From Altererythrobacter sp. B11 (lineage in GTDB: Bacteria > Pseudomonadota > Alphaproteobacteria > Sphingomonadales > Sphingomonadaceae), in the NCBI RefSeq assembly GCF_003569745.1, contig NZ_AP018498.1, positions 1,401,001-1,465,000 of the forward strand: a stretch of 64,000 bases of DNA, written 5' to 3'. Each line of letters starts with the position of its first letter. Position 1 is the first letter of the stretch. A program made the position numbers and the translations under genes. The notes below the pieces were generated by a model, which saw only the letters and a list, made by a program, of their open reading frames with translations, was not told the origin of the DNA and did no database searches. Below are positions 1 through 10,315 of this stretch, piece after piece.

Positions 1-73
1 CGGGATCGTCGCAATTCCATGCGGGGTTGGGCGGCGCGGACGCGGCGGCGGCGGCCAGCAGGAGCAGGATCAT
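1..73 (-). CDS. Exported DUF1311 (LprI-like) protein, 5' part only
   Basis: Only the first 24 codons lie inside the window; the gene runs off the left edge. The peptide starts with a short hydrophobic leader (Met-Ile, four Leu, five Ala) followed by Ser-Ala-Pro-Pro, a typical signal peptide. It continues into N-P-A-W-N-C-D-D-P, which resembles the start of the DUF1311/lysozyme-inhibitor LprI-like domain of small periplasmic proteins in sphingomonads. It is read in the same direction as bioB but is separated from it by a repeat-containing gap. The family call is tentative because so little is visible; the signal peptide is clear. Confidence 0.5.
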   Translation of the reverse strand, partial: MILLLLAAAAASAPPNPAWNCDDP

Positions 74-131
74 AGCGTAGCTTCCTTCTTCTCGGTGGCG
101 GGGATTTTCGCAAACACCCTGCGGCCCGCCG

Positions 132-226
132 ACTCGTCACCCTGAACTCGTTTCAGGGTCCATCGTGCCCCCCGCGCGGACGGTGCAGGCGGAGGAATGG
201 ATGCTGAAACAAGTTCAGCATGACGA
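132..226. repeat. Inverted pair of short palindromes (REP/BIME-like)
   Basis: Two imperfect palindromes face each other. The first has a hairpin of CCCTGAA against TTTCAGGG and is preceded by CGTCA. The second is the same element inverted and slightly diverged (TGCTGAAAC/TTCAGCA), ending in TGACG. This is the head-to-head arrangement of bacterial REP doublets. It fills most of the gene-free stretch between the partial DUF1311 gene and bioB. The folded RNA could act as a terminator or stabiliser at the end of bioB. Confidence 0.75.
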
Positions 227-298
227 AGGGGGCGGGCGAGCGTGGTTCCGGGGATCATTGCCCAGGCCAGCGCCCGAACGAGGCGAAAGGACGCAGCT

Positions 299-1309
299 TC
301 ACTCTGCCGCCTCCGCCCGTGCACAGGCCAGCATCGGCTCATCGCCCTCCATCGCGCGCATACCGAGACGAGCGAGCAGGGCGGCATCTTCGTCGTCGCC
401 GGCATTGGGCGCGGTGAGCAGCTTGTCACCGGTGAAGATGCTGTTCGCCCCGGCGAGGAAGCACAGCGCCTGTGTCGCCTCGCTCATGCTCTCCCGCCCG
501 GCGGACAGGCGCACCATGCTCATCGGCATGGTGATCCGCGCGGTGGCCACGGTGCGCACGAATTCGATGTCGTCGATCTTTGCCAGCGGCGTGTCGGCCA
601 GCATGTCGCCCAGCACGGTGCCCTTCACCGGCACCAGCGCGTTCACCGGCACGCTTTCCGGATGGCGGGGCAGCGTGGCCAGCGTGTGGATGAAGCCCAC
701 GCGATCCTCCCGCGTTTCGCCCATGCCCACGATCCCGCCGGAACAGACATTGATCCCGGCGGCACGGACATGGCCCAGCGTATCCAGCCGGTCACCCATG
801 CTGCGGGTGGAGATCACGCGCTCGTAATATTCCGGGCTGCTGTCGATATTGTGGTTGTAGTAATCCAGCCCCGCCTCGGCGAGCATATCGGCCTGGGCGG
901 GCGTGAGCATGCCCAGCGTCATGCAGGTTTCCAGCCCCATGGCGCGCACGCCCTTCACGATCTCCACGATCGCCGGCATGTCCCGATCCTTGGGATTGCG
1001 CCAGGCGGCACCCATGCAGAAGCGCTGGCTGCCGGCGTCCTTCGCCTGCGCCGCGCGCTGCAGCACTTCCTGCACGCCCATCAGCTTCGTCGCCTTCACG
1101 CCACTGTCGGCGCTGGCGCTTTGCGAGCAATAGCCGCAATCTTCCGGGCAGCCGCCGGTCTTGATGCTCAGCAGCGTGCACAGCTGCACCTCGTCCGCCC
1201 GGTGGTGCGCGCGGTGGACCGTGGCGGCACGGAACAGCAGATCGGTGAAGGGGAGGGCGAAGATCTCCGCGATCTCGTCGCGGGTCCAGTCGTTGCGTAT
1301 TTCGGTCAT
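299..1309 (-). CDS. bioB: Biotin synthase BioB
   Basis: A 336-residue radical SAM enzyme that inserts sulfur into dethiobiotin, the last step of biotin synthesis, in the cytosol. The radical SAM cluster motif CxxxCxxC is at Cys54, Cys58 and Cys61 ([10 protein letters not shown]). The further Cys residues in F-C-M-G-A, E-T-C-M-T and N-V-C-S-G-G, and the Arg of R-L-S-A-G-R, fit the auxiliary 2Fe-2S site that donates sulfur. Length is normal for the family. The start overlaps the stop of the upstream DUF3445 gene by ATGA, indicating translational coupling. Its position behind the methylmalonyl-CoA genes and near a biotin-dependent carboxylase makes sense, since both pathways depend on biotin enzymes. 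Confidence 0.97.
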   Translation of the reverse strand: MTEIRNDWTRDEIAEIFALPFTDLLFRAATVHRAHHRADEVQLCTLLSIKTGGCPEDCGYCSQSASADSGVKATKLMGVQEVLQRAAQAKDAGSQRFCMGAAWRNPKDRDMPAIVEIVKGVRAMGLETCMTLGMLTPAQADMLAEAGLDYYNHNIDSSPEYYERVISTRSMGDRLDTLGHVRAAGINVCSGGIVGMGETREDRVGFIHTLATLPRHPESVPVNALVPVKGTVLGDMLADTPLAKIDDIEFVRTVATARITMPMSMVRLSAGRESMSEATQALCFLAGANSIFTGDKLLTAPNAGDDEDAALLARLGMRAMEGDEPMLACARAEAAE

Positions 1310-2118
1310 GCTGCTTCCTCGATAGCGCCACCCCGGCGCGCGGCATAGGCCTCCAGCGCCGGGGCGAAATGCGGCGCACCGCGGCGCTCGGCTTCTTCCG
1401 CCGGAATGCTCGCCAGCGACTGTGCAAGGCGTGCGGCATTGGCGGGCGAGAGGCTGGCGAGCGGGGCGACATAAACGCCGATGGTGAACACCACCGCGCC
1501 GCTGCGCGGCAATTTGCGCAGGGTCTGGCGTTCGCTGCGGATGAACAGCGTTTCGCCGGCATTCTCTGCGGTGACATGGGCGAAGGCCTCCGCCGGCGGC
1601 GCATCGGCGATCCAGCGCAGGGCGGGCGTCGGGCTGACGAACCAGTTGCAGCGACCGAAGATGCGGCCGGGTCGGAGGCCGGCCATGAAGCGATCGACCC
1701 CGCTGGCGAGCTGCTGCTGATAGCCGTGGATCGGCGCATGCAGCGCGGCCAGCGGCAGGCCCAGCTTGTCGGCCGGGCGCCAGTCGGTGGGGAAGGCCAC
1801 GGCGGCGCCGATCAGGTGGAACGGCGCATCGGGGGCGGGCTGGGTGAGCAGGCACATATCCTCCCACGCGCTGCGGGCGGCGCCTTCCAGCCCGCCGGTG
1901 GTGCCGAGCAGGGCCGCCAGTTCCGCCCCCGGAGCCTCCGCATCGGGCGTAAGCTGCACGCTGTCGGGATGCGCGTCGAAGGCCGCTGCGCGGGCCGCAA
2001 GATCGGGCTCGGGCTGCAGCCAGTCGGCCTTGTCGAGCGCGCTCAGACCCATGCGCAGCGCCCCGCCGCCGCGGGCGCGGGGGAGCAGTTCCTCCACCGA
2101 GAAGCCGAGCGCCGCCAT
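1306..2118 (-). CDS. DUF3445 family protein (haem-dependent oxidative N-demethylase-like)
   Basis: A 270-residue protein of the DUF3445 family, whose characterised relatives are alpha-type subunits of haem-dependent oxidative N-demethylases. Family features visible here are the segment around W-E-D-M-C-L-L, the [10 protein letters not shown] stretch, the P-I-H-G-Y region with the conserved His, and N-W-F. Substrate and partner are unknown. It sits between methylmalonyl-CoA mutase and bioB and overlaps bioB by 4 bp, so it is co-translated with biotin synthase. A palindromic repeat separates it from the mutase upstream. I infer a redox or housekeeping role linked to this operon by position only. 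Confidence 0.75.
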   Translation of the reverse strand: MAALGFSVEELLPRARGGGALRMGLSALDKADWLQPEPDLAARAAAFDAHPDSVQLTPDAEAPGAELAALLGTTGGLEGAARSAWEDMCLLTQPAPDAPFHLIGAAVAFPTDWRPADKLGLPLAALHAPIHGYQQQLASGVDRFMAGLRPGRIFGRCNWFVSPTPALRWIADAPPAEAFAHVTAENAGETLFIRSERQTLRKLPRSGAVVFTIGVYVAPLASLSPANAARLAQSLASIPAEEAERRGAPHFAPALEAYAARRGGAIEEAA

Positions 2119-2124
2119 CTTATT

Positions 2125-2203
2125 TCGTCATTCCCGCGCAGGCGGGAATCCAGTGCGGCAGGCGCACCGCTCGAACGGATTCCCGCCTGCGCGGGAATGA
2201 CGA
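2125..2203. repeat. Paired inverted palindromic repeat
   Basis: A palindrome beginning CGTCATTCCCGCGCAGGCGG is followed about 25 bp later by its inverted copy, ending in GGGAATGACGA. Each arm is itself a hairpin (TTCCCGC/GCGGGAA). It sits between the methylmalonyl-CoA mutase stop and the DUF3445 start, and it recurs as single copies inside the repeat block at 7431-7981. It could form a strong transcript hairpin that modulates downstream expression. Confidence 0.85.
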
Positions 2204-2217
2204 GGGTGGATGAGGGG

Positions 2218-4474
<2,257 letters not shown>

Positions 4475-4482
<8 letters not shown>

Positions 4483-4897
4483 GCGCGTCCTTCGGGGTTT
4501 CCATGATCTCGGTCAGCACACCGCCCATGTCCTTGGGGTGGAGGAAGAAGATCGGCGTGCCGTGCGCCCCGATGCGGGTGGGGCCGAGGATGCGCTTGCC
4601 CTCCGCCTCGAAGGCCGCGCGGGCGGCGGCGATGTCGGGCACTTCGAAGCACAGATGATGCTGCCCGCCCGCCGGGTTCTTCGCCAGGAAGGCGGCGATG
4701 GGGGAGGCTTCGCCCAGCGGCTCCAGCAGTTCGATCTGCGAATTGGGCGTATCGACGAAGCACACGCGCACGCCCTGTTCGGGCAGGTCGAAGGGTTCGC
4801 GGATCACCTGCGCCCCCATCACATCGCGCCAGAAGGCGATGCTGGCGGAGATCGAGGGCGTGGCGACGCCCACATGGTTCAGCCTGCCGAGTTGCAT
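4475..4897 (-). CDS. mce: Methylmalonyl-CoA epimerase
   Basis: A 140-residue glyoxalase/VOC-fold metalloenzyme that epimerises (S)- to (R)-methylmalonyl-CoA, the form the mutase needs. Metal ligands expected for the family are visible: His8 in L-N-H-V-G, a His of Q-H-H-L-C-F, and the Glu in L-T-E-I-M near the C terminus. I chose the ATG at 4897 because AAAGGAGC lies about 9 nt before it; a longer upstream reading would add 23 residues not typical of the family. It is the first gene of the run and overlaps the mutase start by 8 bp. It completes propionyl-CoA to succinyl-CoA conversion together with a propionyl-CoA carboxylase that is not in this window. Confidence 0.95.
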
Positions 4898-5085
4898 GCG
4901 GTTCGGCTCCTTTCCCTGCGCCGGGGATAGGACGATCCGGGGCAGGGCGCAAAGCCTGCCACGCAATCCGCACGCATGTTGCGCGGGGCGGGCGGGCGGC
5001 GCCGGGCGGAGGCGATTTCCTCGCGCCTTTTCAGAAACAATCCTCCCCCCATGCGTTGGTCGATCAGACGCGCAGGAGATTCCCC

Positions 5086-7392
5086 ATGGCCGAACAGCAG
5101 CACGCCCGCCCCGCCGAGTCCGATCAGCCCAAGCCCCGCGGCTATGATCATGCGGCAGGCGGCTGGGGCTCCCTGAAAGGCATCAGCCGGATCGAGCTGA
5201 AGGAGAAGGCCGGGCCCGGCGTGGCCGAAACGCTGAAGCGGCAGAACAAGCCCGGCGGGCACATGTGCACCTCCTGCGCCTATGCCAAGCCGGCCAATCC
5301 GCACCCGTTTGAATTCTGCGAGAACGGCGCGAAGGCCACCATCTGGGATCTCACCAGCGCCCGCTGCACGCCCGATTTCTTTGCCGAACACACCGTCAGC
5401 GAGTTGCGCGGGCGCGACGATTACGACCTGGAGATGGAGGGCCGCCTCACCCACCCGCTGCGCTATGATCCGGCGACGGACAAATATGTGGAGACGAGCT
5501 GGGACGAAGCCTTCCGCGCCATCGCGGCGAAGCTCAACGCGCTCGATCCCAAGTCCACCACCTTTTACGCCTCGGGCAAGGCGGGGCTGGAGGCGGCCTA
5601 TCTCTATGCGCTGTTCGCCCGCATGTATGGCCACAACAACCTGCCCGACAGTTCCAACATGTGCCACGAAACGACCTCGGTCGGGCTCAAGAAGGTCATC
5701 GGCTCCCCCGTGGGCACCTGCACGCTGGACGATCTGGGGAAGTGCGATGCGATCTTCTATTTCGGCCAGAACGTCGGCACCAATTCCCCGCGCCTGCTCC
5801 ACCCGCTGAAGGACGCGGTGGAGCGCGGCTGCAAGATCGTGGTGTTCAACCCGCTGAAGGAGCGCGGGCTGGTGGAATTCGTCGATCCGCAGGATCCCCT
5901 GCAGATGACGATCGGCAAGGCCACGAGGATGAACCACATGTATTTCCAGGTGAAGCCGGGCGGCGACATCGCCGCCCTGATGGGCCTGTGCAAGCGGGTG
6001 GTACAGCTTGATGCGCAATCGCGCGCCGAAGGCGGGCCAGAGGTGCTGGACAGCCAGTTCATCGCCCAGCACACGACCGGGCTGGATCAGTTCATCCGCA
6101 AGCTGGAGGAGACCAGCTGGGACGAGATAGAGGCCGGTTCGGGCCTCCGCCGCGCCGATCTGGAAGCGGCGGGGGACGTCTATGTGGAAGCCGACAAGGT
6201 GATGGGCATCTATGGCATGGGGCTGACCCAGCATGTCCATGGATCGCAATCCATCGGCATGCTGGTGAACCTGCTGCTGCTGTCGGGCAATATCGGGCGG
6301 GAAGGGGCCGGGGTCACCCCGATTCGCGGCCATTCCAACGTGCAGGGCCAGCGCACCGTGGGCATCACGGAAAAGACCAAGCTCGCCCCGATGGAGAAAT
6401 ATCGCGCGTTGTTCGATTTCGATCCGCCGGAGGAGGACGGCCACACCACGGTGGATTTCCTGCAGGCGCTGCTGGATGGCACGAACAAGGGCTATATCGG
6501 CCTGGGCGGCAATCTGGCCAAGGCGGTGCCGGATCACGAGCGGATCCATGCCGCCTGGGGCGAGATGGAACTGACCGTCCACATCGCCACCAAGCTCAAC
6601 AAGACCCATTGCATGCCGGGCAAGAGCGCGTGGCTGCTGCCCTGCCTTGTCCGCGCCGAAGAGCATATGGAAGCCGGCGGCGCGCAGGCCGTGTCCATGG
6701 AAGACAGCTTCAGCCACATCTACGGCTCGATGGGCAAGCGCACGCCTGCAAGCGAGCATCTGAAGTCCGAGCTGGCGATCATCACGGGCCTCGCCAAGGC
6801 CACCCTGCCGGCGCATCCCAAATGGCAGTGGGACGAATGGACGGCGGATTACACCCGCGTGCGCGATCTGATCGCCCGCACCTATCCCGACCAGTTCCAC
6901 GACATGGATACCCGCATGTGGCAGCCGGGCGGCTTCTATCGCGGCAATGCGGCGCATGACCGCGTGTGGAAGACGGACAGCGGCCTTGCCGAATTCACCA
7001 CGCCCGATGTGCTGAACGCCTGCGGCGTGGGAGATGCGCCGGGCCGCTATCACCTCGTGACCCTACGCTCCAACGATCAGTTCAACACCACGATCTACGG
7101 CCATTCGGATCGCCTGCGCGGCCTGGAAGGATCGCGCATGATCCTGCTCATCAGCCCGCAGGAGATGGAGCGGGCAGGGCTGAAGGAAGGCCAGGTGGTG
7201 ACGCTGGTGGGCGACGCCGGCGACGACATCCGCCGCGCCGTGCCGGGCCTCACCGTCACGCCCTATGATCTGCCAGATGGCACGCTGGCTGGCTACTTCC
7301 CCGAACTCAACCCGCTGGTGCCGCTGTGGTACCACGACAAGCTGTCCAAGACCCCCGCGTCCAAGGGCGTGCCGGTGCGGATCGAGACATAG
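5086..7392 (+). CDS. FdhF/YdeP family molybdopterin oxidoreductase
   Basis: A 768-residue protein of the YdeP branch of the molybdopterin (formate dehydrogenase-H-like) superfamily, presumed cytosolic because no signal peptide is seen. It has an N-terminal C-T-S-C-A-Y motif followed by F-E-F-C-E-N-G-A-K-A, typical of the branch, then molybdopterin-binding blocks such as Y-A-S-G-K-A-G and N-V-Q-G. The C-terminal cofactor-binding domain contains R-S-N-D-Q-F-N-T-T-I-Y-G-H. In E. coli YdeP has been linked to acid resistance, but its substrate is not established. AGGAG sits 7-8 nt before the ATG. It is divergent from the epimerase and monocistronic, since repeats follow it directly. Confidence 0.88.
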   Translation: MAEQQHARPAESDQPKPRGYDHAAGGWGSLKGISRIELKEKAGPGVAETLKRQNKPGGHMCTSCAYAKPANPHPFEFCENGAKATIWDLTSARCTPDFFAEHTVSELRGRDDYDLEMEGRLTHPLRYDPATDKYVETSWDEAFRAIAAKLNALDPKSTTFYASGKAGLEAAYLYALFARMYGHNNLPDSSNMCHETTSVGLKKVIGSPVGTCTLDDLGKCDAIFYFGQNVGTNSPRLLHPLKDAVERGCKIVVFNPLKERGLVEFVDPQDPLQMTIGKATRMNHMYFQVKPGGDIAALMGLCKRVVQLDAQSRAEGGPEVLDSQFIAQHTTGLDQFIRKLEETSWDEIEAGSGLRRADLEAAGDVYVEADKVMGIYGMGLTQHVHGSQSIGMLVNLLLLSGNIGREGAGVTPIRGHSNVQGQRTVGITEKTKLAPMEKYRALFDFDPPEEDGHTTVDFLQALLDGTNKGYIGLGGNLAKAVPDHERIHAAWGEMELTVHIATKLNKTHCMPGKSAWLLPCLVRAEEHMEAGGAQAVSMEDSFSHIYGSMGKRTPASEHLKSELAIITGLAKATLPAHPKWQWDEWTADYTRVRDLIARTYPDQFHDMDTRMWQPGGFYRGNAAHDRVWKTDSGLAEFTTPDVLNACGVGDAPGRYHLVTLRSNDQFNTTIYGHSDRLRGLEGSRMILLISPQEMERAGLKEGQVVTLVGDAGDDIRRAVPGLTVTPYDLPDGTLAGYFPELNPLVPLWYHDKLSKTPASKGVPVRIET

Positions 7393-7430
7393 GGGGGCGG
7401 GGGCTTCCGGGGCTGGTTTGCCGAGAGCAT

Positions 7431-7703
7431 GGCGCGCGTCCTTCGACAGGCTCAGGACGAGCGGAGGTGTTTATCGGCCCGCGCCCTTGCGCCTCCAACC
7501 CACCCCCGCTCGTCCTGAGCCTGTCGAAGGACAGCCACCACCCGTCGGAGCCCGCCATCCCCCCGTCCGCTCGTCCTGAGCCTGTCGAAGGACAGCCGCC
7601 ACCTCGCCACCCGCCCACTGGATTCCCGCCTGCGCGGGAATGACGAAAGTGGGGAGAGTGGGCGCGATCTCCCTACTCGTCACCCCGGACTTGATCCGGG
7701 GTC
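7431..7703. repeat. Repeat block copy 1 (palindrome cluster)
   Basis: Gene-free DNA behind the YdeP-like gene. It contains, in order, CCTTCGACAGGCTCAGGACG, two inverted copies ending in CCTGTCGAAGGACAG, a TTCCCGCCTGCGCGGGAA palindrome and an ACCCCGGACTTGATCCGGGG palindrome. The same series, in the same order, is repeated from 7721. All three palindrome families also occur elsewhere in the window. There is no credible gene between 7393 and 8018; translated frames here are only repeat-derived. Confidence 0.85.
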
Positions 7704-7720
7704 CCGCTGTCTTCGGATGA

Positions 7721-7981
7721 GGCGCGCGTCCTTCGACAGGCTCAGGACGAGCGGAGGTGGTTGAGTGCGGCCTTCCCACATCCACCGCTTCTCCTGAACC
7801 CGTCGAAGGACAGCCACCACCCTATCGGACCCGCCATCCCCCCGCCCGCTCGTCCTGAGCTTGTCGAAGGACAGCCACCACCTCGCCAACCCGCCGCTGG
7901 ATTCCCGCCTGCGCGGGAATGACGAAAGTGGGAGAGCGGGCGCGATCTCCCTACTCGTCACCCCGGACTTGATCCGGGGTC
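7721..7981. repeat. Repeat block copy 2 (tandem duplicate)
   Basis: A second, slightly diverged copy of the 7431-7703 block, beginning with the same GGCGCGCGTCCTTCGACAGG. The corresponding landmarks are offset by 290 bp at the left end and about 279 bp at the right. Differences include small indels and base changes such as CCTGAACCCG for CCTGAGCCTG in one arm. It ends about 40 bp before the stop codon of the HAD phosphatase gene, so readthrough RNA of the acv-like operon would end in heavily structured sequence. Confidence 0.85.
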
Positions 7982-8018
7982 AAGCTTGCGACGCCTGGGG
8001 ACGGGACCACCCGAAGCC

Positions 8019-8849
8019 CTACCCCAGCAGGCCTTCCCGCAGCAGTTCGCTCACGCTGTCGATCACCAGATGCGGCCGGCGTTCGGCGGGCTGGGCGTCC
8101 CATTCCTCGCGGCTGGTGGAGCCGCTGGTGACGGCGATGCCCATGGCGCCGCTGGCGCGGGCCATCTGCATTTCGGCCACGGCATCGTCGCCCACCACGG
8201 CCACGTCCTCCACCGGCAGGCCGAGTTCGGCGGCGACGAAATGCATCGCATCGGCCGAAGGCTTGCCCGTCGGTTCGGGTTCGCGGCCGGTCACGCGGGC
8301 GATGGCGCCGTTGATCGCGCAGCTATAGCCGAAGCTGCGGCCTTCGCGTGTGGCGAAATAGGGCACGTCCGAAGCGGTGAGAAAGGCGGCGCCTTCCAGC
8401 ACGCGGCCGCAGGCGGCATGGATATGGTCCATGGTGCAATCGGGATGCCAGGCGACATAGACGGCATCCGCCTCCGCCGCCGCGTCGTCCCCCGGCAGGC
8501 AGCAGGGCACGCCCTGTTCCGCCAGCGCTTCCACCACGCCTTCGGTGCCGAGCACCAGCACCTGCGCATAGCCGCGCTCGTTCATGACCCGGGCGGCCAC
8601 CGAATTGGGGGTGAACAGCCGTTCGTCACGGATGGGCAGGCCGACTTCGCGCAGGCGCGGGCCTTGCCGGCGGGCGGGGTAGGCGCTGCCATTGGTCATG
8701 GCGAGATAGGGGATGCCGCGCTCTTCCAACGCCTGCAGCAGCTCCACCGCGCCGGGGATCACCTCATAGCTGCCGAGCTTGCGGTTGGAGAGGATCAGCG
8801 TGCCGTCGAGATCGAACATGAAGCCTTTCGGCCGGCGGGGCAGGGTCAT
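8019..8849 (-). CDS. HAD-IIA phosphatase, last gene of the acv-like operon (AcvF-like)
   Basis: A 276-residue HAD-superfamily hydrolase of the NagD/PNPase-like type (subfamily IIA). Motif I is F-D-L-D-G-T-L with nucleophile Asp13 and acid Asp15. Motif II is M-T-N-G-S, motif III G-K-P-S and motif IV V-V-G-D-D-A. It is coupled to the carboxyltransferase upstream: its ATG overlaps that stop codon by 1 bp. In Sphingobium SYK-6 the acv operon contains a phosphatase, AcvF, that removes phosphate from phosphorylated acetovanillone. The same gene company here suggests the same task. Removing the aryl phosphate or controlling its level is inferred; a general sugar-phosphate phosphatase role cannot be excluded from sequence alone. 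Confidence 0.85.
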   Translation of the reverse strand: MTLPRRPKGFMFDLDGTLILSNRKLGSYEVIPGAVELLQALEERGIPYLAMTNGSAYPARRQGPRLREVGLPIRDERLFTPNSVAARVMNERGYAQVLVLGTEGVVEALAEQGVPCCLPGDDAAAEADAVYVAWHPDCTMDHIHAACGRVLEGAAFLTASDVPYFATREGRSFGYSCAINGAIARVTGREPEPTGKPSADAMHFVAAELGLPVEDVAVVGDDAVAEMQMARASGAMGIAVTSGSTSREEWDAQPAERRPHLVIDSVSELLREGLLG

Positions 8850-10315
8850 CAGGCGTTGCTTTCCAGTTCCAGCTTGAAGCCCGCCTTCTCCACGCTGACG
8901 CGCGTAAGATCGGTGCGGGCGAGCACTTGCCGCAGCAGTTCGACCACCGGCGCGTTGCGCGGCTGGTAATGCCGTTCCGCCGGGCCGGCGGCCTGCATGG
9001 CGTCCACCAGATTGGCGGGCATGGTGGCGCGCAGCAGGAATTCCTCGTCCGAAAGCCCGGTGCCGATGCGTTTGCGCAGCGTATCGAGATCGGCCATGCC
9101 CTGCTCCGCCTCCAGCTCCCTGGTGCGCGGATTGGCCATGATCTTGTCCATCACATTGGGCTCGATGGGCATGTTGGGCCGGCCGAACTTGCCGATCGCA
9201 TAACGGATGATCTCGTCGGGGATCACGGCGTAGCGTTCCTCCCCCGTCACATTCATCACTGCCTGCGTCTGCAGCATCTGGGCGAAGGGCGTCATCACGA
9301 TGGGCCAGCCCAGTTCCTCGCGCACGCGGCCCAGTTCCTCGATCACGGCGCCTTCCAGATGCGGCACACGGTGATCGGCCAAATGGCGGCGCATGGTGCC
9401 GACCATGCCGCCAGGCAGCTGGTGGTGGAGATAGGCCGCGTCGAAGGCCATCGGGCGGCCGGTGGGCAGGCCTTCGGCTTCGGCCAGCTCGCGGAAATAT
9501 TGCGCCACCTCGGCCACCGCCTCGTCATCCACCTCCACCGTGTGGCCCAGTTCGCGCAGATTGGCGATCATCCGCTCGATCGGCGGGTTGCTGGTGCCGT
9601 CGGCCGCGCCGCCGCTGGCGCATTGCACTGCGCTGGCGCCCAGCTCCACGCCTTCCAGATAGGCCTGCTCTGCCAGCCCGATGGTGCAATGGGCGTGCAG
9701 TTCCAGCTTCTTGTCGCCGATCTGCGCCATGATCGCGGGGATCAGCGTCTGCGCCCGCTTGGACGACAGCAGGCCGCCGGGATCCTTGATATACAGCGCG
9801 TCCACATCCGGGCTTTCGGCCATGATCCGCGCCGCCTCGGCATAATGCGCGTCGTCATGGATCGGGCTGATCGTATAGACCAGCGCACCGATCACCTGCT
9901 CGCCCCCGGCCCGCTTCACCATGCGCGCCACTTCCACATTGCTGCGTGCATCGTTCATCGGATCGGCCAGGGCGAAGCGGCGGATACCGTTGCGCGCCAG
10001 CGTACGGAAGGCCAGCTCCATGAATTCCGGCGTCGCCGTTTCCCAGGCGATGAAGCGGAAGCCGGTGGACAGGAACTGCAGCGGCGTGGTGCGGCAGGCC
10101 TCGGCCATCAGGCGGATGCGCTCCCACGGATCCTCCTGCTTGTAACGCACCGCCACGCCCATATGGGTGCTGGTGGTGAAGTCAATGGCCTTGAAGCCGC
10201 AGCGCTCCATGGCGGGGGCGATCGCCAGCGTGTTGGCAGTGGTGACACCCAGCGCCCCCCACAGGCACTGGTTGCCATCGCGCAGCGAAGTTTCGACGAG
10301 TTCGACCTTGGCCAT
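8849..10315 (-). CDS. Biotin-dependent carboxyltransferase subunit (acv-like)
   Basis: A 488-residue DRE-TIM (HMGL-like) carboxyltransferase, related to the alpha/5S subunits of pyruvate carboxylase and oxaloacetate decarboxylase but without a fused biotin domain. Visible active-site blocks are E-T-S-L-R-D-G-N-Q near the N terminus, Y-I-K-D-P-G-G with the lysine expected to be carboxylated, and the metal-binding H-A-H-C. The first block is D-G-N-Q where pyruvate carboxylases have D-A-H-Q, which hints at a different acceptor. Starts and stops overlap by 1 bp with the biotin carboxylase upstream and the HAD gene downstream. With the aryl kinase in the same run, the likely acceptor is a phosphorylated hydroxyacetophenone such as acetovanillone phosphate rather than pyruvate. 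Confidence 0.85.
   Translation of the reverse strand: MAKVELVETSLRDGNQCLWGALGVTTANTLAIAPAMERCGFKAIDFTTSTHMGVAVRYKQEDPWERIRLMAEACRTTPLQFLSTGFRFIAWETATPEFMELAFRTLARNGIRRFALADPMNDARSNVEVARMVKRAGGEQVIGALVYTISPIHDDAHYAEAARIMAESPDVDALYIKDPGGLLSSKRAQTLIPAIMAQIGDKKLELHAHCTIGLAEQAYLEGVELGASAVQCASGGAADGTSNPPIERMIANLRELGHTVEVDDEAVAEVAQYFRELAEAEGLPTGRPMAFDAAYLHHQLPGGMVGTMRRHLADHRVPHLEGAVIEELGRVREELGWPIVMTPFAQMLQTQAVMNVTGEERYAVIPDEIIRYAIGKFGRPNMPIEPNVMDKIMANPRTRELEAEQGMADLDTLRKRIGTGLSDEEFLLRATMPANLVDAMQAAGPAERHYQPRNAPVVELLRQVLARTDLTRVSVEKAGFKLELESNA

Noticed and set aside
4879-7053. Minus-strand frame of over 700 codons opposite the YdeP-like gene
   Set aside because: The plus-strand protein matches a known family throughout. 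The antisense translation is His/Arg/Gly-rich without domains, as expected for high-GC shadows.
7431-7981. CRISPR array
   Set aside because: The repeats are palindromic, in both orientations and irregularly spaced, without uniform spacers, and no cas genes are in the window.
7393-8018. Proteins encoded in the repeat block
   Set aside because: Open frames here translate to repeat-derived peptides such as L-V-L-S-L-S-K-D on either strand, with no ribosome site or domain. They are by-products of the palindromes.
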